Below are positions 13,542-18,297 of a DNA stretch of 18,297 nt, one piece after another. Origin of the DNA: a bacterium (GTDB taxonomy: Bacteria > Chloroflexota > Dormibacteria > UBA8260 > Bog-877); assembly GCA_021817025.1 (NCBI GenBank), contig JAKAWF010000044.1, forward strand, positions 1 through 18,297, read 5' to 3'. Both the position numbers and the translations under genes were made by a program. The notes beneath the pieces are model-generated. The model was not told where the DNA came from, did no database searches, and saw only the letters and a program-made list of their open reading frames with translations. The first letter of the stretch is position 1, and every line of letters starts with the position of its first letter.

Positions 13542-13942
13542 TGGAGGCTCTCGACGCCAACGTCGTCCTGCGTCACTTCACCGGCCAGCCGCCAGAGCTA
13601 GCGGCCCGGGCGACCGCAGCCCTGGTGGGAGCGCCGCCCCGAAGCCTTGTGCTCGCCGACCTGACAGTGGCCGAGATCGTGTATGTCCTCCAAGGGGTGT
13701 ACGAGCGGCCGAGGGAGGAGGTGGTCAGGCTGGTGGAGGCTACTCTCTCCCTGGCCTCGATCGCAGTCGACAACGAGGCGCTGCTGCGCCGCACCCTGGA
13801 GCACTACAGACGCCGGGGCATGGACTGGCCTGACGCCCATCTGGTGGCCCTGGTCGAGACCCGGCAACTGGACTCGCTACTGAGCTTCGATCGGTTGGAC
13901 GCGAAGCTGAAGGGGCTGAGGGTGCGGCGGCGGGAGCCCTGA
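13541..13942 (+). CDS. vapC: VapC-type PIN-domain toxin ribonuclease
   Basis: The 133-residue PIN protein has all four expected acidic residues for Mg2+: D5 (EALDANVVLR), E45 (LTVAEIVYVL), D98 (DWPDAHLVAL) and D117 (SFDRLD). Such toxins cleave tRNA or rRNA when the unstable antitoxin is lost. ATG 13541 is used because it overlaps the antitoxin stop. GTG one codon earlier (13538) is also possible, with GGGGG just upstream. The gene is convergent with the relaxase remnant, with only 25 bp between their stop codons. Confidence 0.9.
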   Translation: MEALDANVVLRHFTGQPPELAARATAALVGAPPRSLVLADLTVAEIVYVLQGVYERPREEVVRLVEATLSLASIAVDNEALLRRTLEHYRRRGMDWPDAHLVALVETRQLDSLLSFDRLDAKLKGLRVRRREP

Positions 13943-13967
13943 GCATCCCGCCGAGAGGAGCAACCTT

Positions 13968-14932
13968 TCACTCCCGTTCGCGGTCCCTCTCCAGCTCGTC
14001 GACCAGGGTCCAGCCTGGCTCGGGTTCTCTGGGTGGCTCGGGAGGTTCAGGAGCTGGCTCAAACTCAGGCTCCTGTTCGGCCTCCGGCTCGGCAGGTGTC
14101 GCAGCGGCCTGCTCGGCCTGCTGAAGGAGTGTCGTGGCGGCCACAGCGGGATGAGCCTCGGCCCAGCGAGCGGCCAGCGCCCGCATGGCGGTGGGCACGT
14201 CGCCAGGGGGAGTGCCCAGGCTGTCAGAGTCGGTGATCACCACCGAGGTCTCGCGAGCCCTGGTCACTCCCACGTAGCCGGAGGCCTGGTCGGTCTGCCA
14301 GCCGCCGCCGCAGACCAGGACCTCTGTGACCGTCCTGCCCTGGGCCTGGTAGAGGTGCTGGGCGTAGGCGAGGTCGAGGGTGGAGAGGTGCTCCTCATCC
14401 ACCACCCACTCCCGGTCCCGGAGCTTGACCGTCACAGTGCCCGCGGTGGGGTCGGTGGCGGCCACCACCCCGGTCTCGCCGTTCTCCACCCGCCGGGTCG
14501 GTCTGCCCTGGGCCTTGACGCCGTAGACGGGGCGGGTGGTGACCACCCGGTCCCCTGGATAGGTGAGGAGGGGGGAGCCGGCTTCCACCTCAGCCGTGGG
14601 CTCCGTTCCCGGCCCTATCGCGACCGGCTCCCCCTGGAGCTCGCCCTTCTCCAGGCGGGCCGCCTGGGCCCTGCGGTTGAGGTCTCTCACCTCGGCTCTG
14701 GTGCCGTCGGCGGTGAGCAGCAGCTGGTCCACCCCTAGGTCCCTCGCCGCCAGCTCCTGGCGATCATGGTCCCAGCGGGCTATGGCGGCGGCTCTGGCCT
14801 GCTCGCGGTCCGCGGCCACCAGGACCAGGTCGCGCTGAGCGTAGGCGGCGAGGGCCTCGGCTGAGGCGCCAGCCCGGAGAGCGGCCCAGGCGTCCCTGGC
14901 CCAGGGGGAGTCCGCCCGGTACACGGTGGTGA
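13968..14932 (-). pseudogene. C-terminal remnant of a MobF/TraA-type relaxase-helicase
   Basis: On the minus strand about 321 codons remain, beginning at the IS boundary with TTVYRADSPWARDAWAALRAG and ending in a Pro/Glu-rich tail. The pattern fits the C-terminal RecD-like helicase of TrwC/TraA relaxases: ADREQARAAAIARW, LLLTADGTRAEVRDLNRRAQ, an SH3-like insert (NGETGVVAATDPTAGTVTVK), helicase motif V as YAQHLYQAQGRTV and motif VI as GYVGVTRARET. The N-terminal relaxase domain (catalytic Tyr, HHH motif) and the Walker A region are gone. The full protein would nick the transfer origin and unwind DNA for conjugation. The frame is intact up to the IS end, so loss came from the insertion and rearrangement, not from point decay. 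Confidence 0.8.
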
Positions 14933-14948
14933 GGTGTCCATTCAGGGG
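14933..14948 (+). repeat. IS terminal inverted repeat, left end
   Basis: GGTGTCCATTCAGGGG; its exact reverse complement is at 16614-16629. The repeat ends 19 bp before the transposase stop codon. Confidence 0.8.
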
Positions 14949-14967
14949 TAGCGGCGGTCGGGGGTGA

Positions 14968-16497
14968 TCAGGTCGTGATCGGGGTCGGGAGCCAGGGCCG
15001 GCCCATGAGGGCAGCGCGGATGGCGGAGATGGCCCCGATGCCATGATTGCGAGTGGTGACCAGATAGGTGTGGATCCGACAGTATCGAGCGAGGGTTGTA
15101 TGGGTATGCCAGGACCCGGACACCGCTTGGTGCCGCTTCGGTCCTTTGAGCGCGCGTTCACTCGCGTTGTTCGTCCAGGGCACGTCAAAGCGGGTAGTGA
15201 AAAGCCAGACCTGATCGGCCTTGTCGTGAAGGCGTTTGGCCAGGTTGTATCCGGGATGGTTGCCCTTCGGCCAGGGCTGGTTCCGGTCGACGGCGATCCC
15301 TTCTGCGACGTTGCTGTCGTACCGGTTCCGCAGGCTGGCCAGCAGCTCGGCGTCAAGGTGGCGCTCACCACCAGCAACCGCGGCCCCGACCGCCGCATTG
15401 GCATCGCGCAGGACCTGTTGGACATTCCTCGCCCACCCCTGTGCCTGGGCGTCAATGTCGTACACCCCCTGCAGGTGACGAATCAAGTGGGCGACACATT
15501 GCTGCACTCCAGCCAGACCCTCGTCGAACTGGTACCAGCCCGCGTAGTCATCGCGCACCAGCACGCCCTGCCAGCCATCCAGGACGCCGAGATTCTTGAG
15601 GGCCACGCTGGAGCGAGCTGGAGTCGGACGCAGCCACACCAGCCGCTCGTCGGAGGTCCGCAGGGTGACCACGTGGGCGGCCCCGGTGGTCGCGGCGCCG
15701 TTCTCATCGAGACTGTCGTCGAGGAGGTTGACCGGGGTCTCATCGCCACACAAGACAGCTTCCGCCCGCAGGGCACTGCCCATCGCCTCGTCCAGGCCGC
15801 CACTCTGCAGCCCGTCGGCGAACCGCTTCTGCGCGATGGCCACAAAGGCTGTCGACACCGGCGCCGCCAGCAACGACTCCATCAGCGTCGCGGTTCCCTC
15901 CATCGGCACATTCCCTTCATTCCCCAGCAGGATGGCGGCGGCGTTCACGTTGGGCCCGTACGACACGCACCAAGCGGGTCCGAAAGGAGGGGCGGCCATG
16001 GTGATCTTCCCGCAGTCCGCGCATTGGAGGCGTGCCAACAGATAGTGCACCCGCTCCAACTCGATCGGCGGAATGTCCCAGACCTGCGCCCATCCGTCGC
16101 TCAATCTGGTGGCCTCGGCGAGCCTCCCCCCGCAGCCTGGGCACTCCATCGGCGGCTCCACCCGCTCGGTCCGGTTGGGATCCGCGGTTGGCTCCAACCC
16201 GCTCCCGGGATGACCCACCTGTCCGCCTGGCTTGCGGTCCTGGGAGCGCACTCGCTGCGACTTCGACCGCCTCCGTCCCGCTCGCTGCTGAGCCTTCGCC
16301 GCGATGGAGTCCTTCGACGGCGGGATCGAGGAGTTGCCGGAGTAGTTTCCACCCCGGGCGTGCAACGCCGCTATCAGCGCTCTGAGCTGCTCAATCTCCG
16401 TCCCCAGACGTGCATTCTCGGCGCACAGACACGCATTCTCGGCACACAGAGCATCCCACTCTCGGCGTGGAACAGCGAAAACGTCATCAGGGACCAT
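14968..16497 (-). CDS. IS66-family transposase (TnpC-like)
   Basis: The 509-residue DDE transposase begins with a short heptad coiled coil (17-46), which contains an in-frame duplicated unit AENAxLC. NSSIPPSKD (55-63) is the IS66 N-terminal motif, with a basic region at 70-90. A zinc ribbon is formed by CPGCGG (119-124) and CADCGK (159-164). The catalytic core has D252 (LCGDETPV), D316/D317 (LVRDDYAGWYQFD) and E447 (TNNASERALK), followed by the usual C-terminal RYCRIHTYLVT segment. No frameshift or stop is present, so the enzyme may be active. ATG 16497 has a weak ribosome site. Confidence 0.92.
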   Translation of the reverse strand: MVPDDVFAVPRREWDALCAENACLCAENARLGTEIEQLRALIAALHARGGNYSGNSSIPPSKDSIAAKAQQRAGRRRSKSQRVRSQDRKPGGQVGHPGSGLEPTADPNRTERVEPPMECPGCGGRLAEATRLSDGWAQVWDIPPIELERVHYLLARLQCADCGKITMAAPPFGPAWCVSYGPNVNAAAILLGNEGNVPMEGTATLMESLLAAPVSTAFVAIAQKRFADGLQSGGLDEAMGSALRAEAVLCGDETPVNLLDDSLDENGAATTGAAHVVTLRTSDERLVWLRPTPARSSVALKNLGVLDGWQGVLVRDDYAGWYQFDEGLAGVQQCVAHLIRHLQGVYDIDAQAQGWARNVQQVLRDANAAVGAAVAGGERHLDAELLASLRNRYDSNVAEGIAVDRNQPWPKGNHPGYNLAKRLHDKADQVWLFTTRFDVPWTNNASERALKGPKRHQAVSGSWHTHTTLARYCRIHTYLVTTRNHGIGAISAIRAALMGRPWLPTPITT

Positions 16498-16613
16498 AAC
16501 TGCAATGTGGAGAGAAACGTCGATGGTGGATGAAACTGCCCTCCCTTATACGCCAACCTGCCCTCCTCGTGCAGCGGGGTTCGCCCTACCCCCTACCGAT
16601 ACTGGTTCCAGCC

Positions 16614-16629
16614 CCCCTGAATGGACACC
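16614..16629 (-). repeat. IS terminal inverted repeat, right end
   Basis: CCCCTGAATGGACACC on the plus strand, an exact inverted copy of 14933-14948. About 115 bp separate it from the transposase start; that space should hold the transposase promoter. Confidence 0.8.
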
Positions 16630-16768
16630 CCTCCGGCACGAGCGACCATCTCTGCGCCTGCCCGACGCCATGATCGCCACCACCGCCCTCGTCCACGGGG
16701 TGGCGCTCACGACCAGAAACCAGCGGGACTTCAGACCCGCACCCGGGCTGCGGCTGAACCGCGGCTGA
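16630..16768 (+). pseudogene. C-terminal remnant of a second VapC-type PIN toxin
   Basis: Directly after the IS end the plus strand reads LRLPDAMIATTALVHGVALTTRNQRDF followed by GLRLNRG (segments given separately from one frame) and a TGA at 16766-16768. PDAMIAxTALVHGxxLxTRNxRDF is the last alpha/beta unit of VapC proteins, holding the third and fourth acidic residues. The N-terminal about 90 residues are missing. It is not a copy of the intact VapC at 13541; the sequences differ. It shows that the DNA right of the IS was also toxin-antitoxin-rich accessory DNA. Confidence 0.7.
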
Positions 16769-16858
16769 ACCTTGACGGCATCTCCAACTGACCGCCAGGA
16801 GGAGGAAGTCCCGAATTCACCCAGGCAGCGTGGGGACTGCAGCCGGACAGCGGAGCGG

Positions 16859-16882
16859 CTCCACCAGGGCAAGCTGGTGGAG
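16859..16882. other. Perfect hairpin in the 16769-17006 intergenic region
   Basis: CTCCACCAG (16859-16867) and CTGGTGGAG (16874-16882) form a 9-bp perfect stem with a GGCAAG loop. No U-tract follows. It could be a terminator for the truncated toxin transcript, a small structured RNA or a recombination site. The rest of this 238-bp gap shows nothing recognisable. Confidence 0.4.
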
Positions 16883-16994
16883 GATACCTGACCGGCAGGG
16901 ATGATCGGCGAACGCTGGGCCGCGCCAGTCCTCCCTCCTGGGGCCGACCACCCGGTCACCCCGGGGCACTCAACCCGGACGGGTCGCCTCCCGG

Positions 16995-17000
16995 TAAGGT
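16995..17000 (+). promoter_or_regulatory. Possible -10 element giving a leaderless M20 mRNA
   Basis: TAAGGT fits the TANNNT form of high-GC -10 boxes and ends 6 nt before the GTG at 17007, so transcription would start at the initiation codon. There is no Shine-Dalgarno. No clear -35 was found. Confidence 0.35.
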
Positions 17001-17006
17001 ACTACC

Positions 17007-18297
17007 GTGATCGACGAAGCCACGGGACTCGCCCACGAGGCCACCGAACTGCTCCAGCTCATGATCCGCAACCGTTGCGTCAACGACGGGTCGCCGGAGT
17101 CCGGGCATGAGGAGCGGAGCACATCGCTTCTCAACACCTACCTGGAGGGCTTGGGTGTCGACCTCCACACCTGGGAGCCCGCCCCGGGGCGAACCTCGCT
17201 CATGGCCAGGCTTCCCGGGCGTGATCCCTCGGCGCCGTCACTCACCCTGCTCGGGCATACGGACGTGGTCCCAGCCACACCGGAGGGTTGGCGTCATGAC
17301 CCCTTCGGCGGTGAGCTTATCGACGGCGAGGTCTGGGGTCGCGGTGCCATCGACATGCTGGACCTCACCGCCACCATGGCCGTGAGCATGCGCCGGCTGG
17401 CCCGCAGCGGGTTCCGGCCCTCGGGAAACCTCACCTATATCGCAGTCGCCGACGAGGAGGCCATGAGTAGGTTCGGGGCCCGCTGGCTCGCCGAGCACGT
17501 CCCCGACGATGTCACCAGTGATTACGTGATCACCGAGTCGGGCGGCTTCCCCATGGCGACGGCAGACGGGCAGACCCGCCTTCCGGTGGTGGTGGCGGAG
17601 AAGGGCGTCTACTGGTGCATCCTGACCGTGCGCGGCACTCCGGGCCACGGCTCCCAGCCATTTCGCACCGACAACGCCCTGGTCAAGGCGGCTGAGGTGG
17701 TGCGGCGGATCGACGAGTACCACCCCCCCGCCGAGATGCACGAGGCGTGGCGGCGGTTCGTCGAGGGCATGGGCTTCCCTCCCGAGCTGTCTGGACCACT
17801 CCTCGACCCCGACCGAGTCCTGGCATTCTGCCAGCAGCTCCCGATGATCGGCCTGGCCCGCCTGGCCCAGGCCAGCACCCACACCACCCTGGCCCCGACC
17901 CTGATGGAAGCCGGCACCAAGATCAACGTGATCCCCGACCGGGTGAAGCTGCAGGTGGACATCAGGACACTGCCAGGCTGGGACCTGGCTGAGGTCAGGG
18001 CCATGCTCACCGAGGCGATTGGCGACCTGGCTGACCACGTGGAGATCGACCTGCCCTGCCACGACCAGGCGTCGTTCTCGCCCGTGGACACTCCCCTCTG
18101 GGATGCGTTGCAGCGGGTTACCGATCACTACTATCCCGGAGCCCGGAACGTGCCGTTTCTCACCGCAGGAGCCACCGACGCGCGCTTCCATCGTGCCCTT
18201 GGCTCCGTTGCGTACGGCTTCGGACTCCACAGCCGCCGCATCTCCTTCGAGAACTATGCGGCGATGTTCCACGGGCTCGACGAACGGGTGGACGTCG
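17007..18297 (+). CDS. M20-family metallohydrolase (ArgE/DapE/ACY1-like), 3' end outside the window
   Basis: The 430 codons shown include all expected dinuclear-zinc residues: LLGHTDVVP with H84 and D86, GRGAIDM with bridging D116, ADEEAM with catalytic E150 and ligand E151, the third ligand acid E177 (TESGG), and FGLHSRR with H408 near the C-terminus. The lid/dimerisation domain (about 195-320) contains GTPGHGSQPF and INVIPDRVKLQVDIRTLPG, typical of peptidases and deacylases of this family. Substrate (dipeptide, N-acyl amino acid or succinyl-diaminopimelate) cannot be told from sequence alone. The start GTG at 17007 follows a possible leaderless promoter. The gene looks chromosomal and marks the far side of the accessory region. 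Confidence 0.9.
   Translation, partial: MIDEATGLAHEATELLQLMIRNRCVNDGSPESGHEERSTSLLNTYLEGLGVDLHTWEPAPGRTSLMARLPGRDPSAPSLTLLGHTDVVPATPEGWRHDPFGGELIDGEVWGRGAIDMLDLTATMAVSMRRLARSGFRPSGNLTYIAVADEEAMSRFGARWLAEHVPDDVTSDYVITESGGFPMATADGQTRLPVVVAEKGVYWCILTVRGTPGHGSQPFRTDNALVKAAEVVRRIDEYHPPAEMHEAWRRFVEGMGFPPELSGPLLDPDRVLAFCQQLPMIGLARLAQASTHTTLAPTLMEAGTKINVIPDRVKLQVDIRTLPGWDLAEVRAMLTEAIGDLADHVEIDLPCHDQASFSPVDTPLWDALQRVTDHYYPGARNVPFLTAGATDARFHRALGSVAYGFGLHSRRISFENYAAMFHGLDERVDV

Larger units (their letters stand above)
14933..16629 (-). mobile_element. IS66-family insertion sequence (transposase-only type)
   Basis: A 1,697-bp unit is bounded by perfect 16-bp inverted repeats and contains a single transposase gene. 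IS66 elements usually carry tnpA, tnpB and tnpC, but a TnpC-only group (ISBst12-like) is known and this element fits it. The family normally makes 8-bp target duplications. Here the left flank is GGTGGTGA and the right flank is CCTCCGGC, so none is visible. The two flanks also belong to different genes, implying deletion or recombination after insertion. Confidence 0.8.

Noticed and set aside
13968..15455. A single continuous 495-codon minus-strand protein
   Set aside because: Only the part below 14932 is relaxase helicase. The upstream extension runs through the IS end and the transposase gene in the wrong frame and gives Arg/Ser/Pro-rich nonsense.
15043..16533. Long plus-strand open frame of 496 codons opposite the transposase
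   Set aside because: It is the antisense shadow of the transposase, typical for high-GC DNA. The minus strand has zinc ribbon and DDE motifs, the plus strand none.
17238..18272. Long minus-strand open frame of 344 codons at the right end
   Set aside because: It is antisense to the M20 hydrolase, which has all metal-binding motifs in the plus frame.

Overview
This is a high-GC bacterial window (roughly two-thirds G+C by eye). Frequent GTG starts, several likely leaderless or SD-poor starts, an ArsR-type mercury regulator and a SpoVT/AbrB-VapC pair suggest an actinobacterium or a related high-GC Terrabacteria lineage (for example Chloroflexota/Dormibacteria-like). The exact phylum cannot be fixed from this sequence alone.

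Layout. (1) 1-5020 is a housekeeping block: a 5' piece of a tRNA-dihydrouridine synthase on the minus strand, divergent from coaX (type III pantothenate kinase), then greA, lysS and serS on the plus strand. (2) 5021-5438 has no recognisable gene. (3) 5439-11655 is a mercury/thiol-stress island built from two divergent operons that share a control region at 9106-9249. The rightward operon is merA (mercuric reductase with an N-terminal HMA domain), an ArsR-family regulator and an NrtS-like small membrane protein. The leftward operon is a Cys-Cys membrane protein, a broken thioredoxin-like lipoprotein gene, a second small Cys-Cys membrane protein, an intact membrane-anchored thioredoxin-like protein, a BlaI/MecI-type repressor and an M56 (BlaR1/MecR1-like) membrane metallopeptidase. 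Nearly every junction in both operons is an ATGA or GTGA overlap, or a stop codon lying in the next gene's ribosome-binding site. (4) 11656-12220 holds a MerR-family regulator that has lost its DNA-binding N-terminus. It is fused head to head at about 12215 with (5) a plasmid-type RepA that has lost its own N-terminus, followed by an origin-like region (perfect DnaA box, 22-bp-period direct repeats, AT-rich patch, CCTGTA repeats). (6) 13247-13942 is a vapBC toxin-antitoxin pair with an operator-like palindrome. (7) 13968-14932 is the C-terminal remnant of a MobF/TraA-type relaxase-helicase. It is cut by (8) an IS66-family element (14933-16629, 16-bp perfect inverted repeats), whose other flank is (9) a VapC C-terminal remnant. 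(10) 17007-18297 is a chromosomal-type M20 metallohydrolase that runs off the window.

Reading: mercury-resistance genes and the debris of a conjugative or mobilisable plasmid (replication, addiction, transfer) lie next to each other between housekeeping genes, with truncated genes at the boundaries. The most novel part is the mer operon pair. A reductase and ArsR-type sensor are coupled to CC-motif membrane proteins, thioredoxin-like proteins and a protease-repressor (M56-BlaI) switch that normally belongs to beta-lactam resistance. What that switch senses here is unknown.
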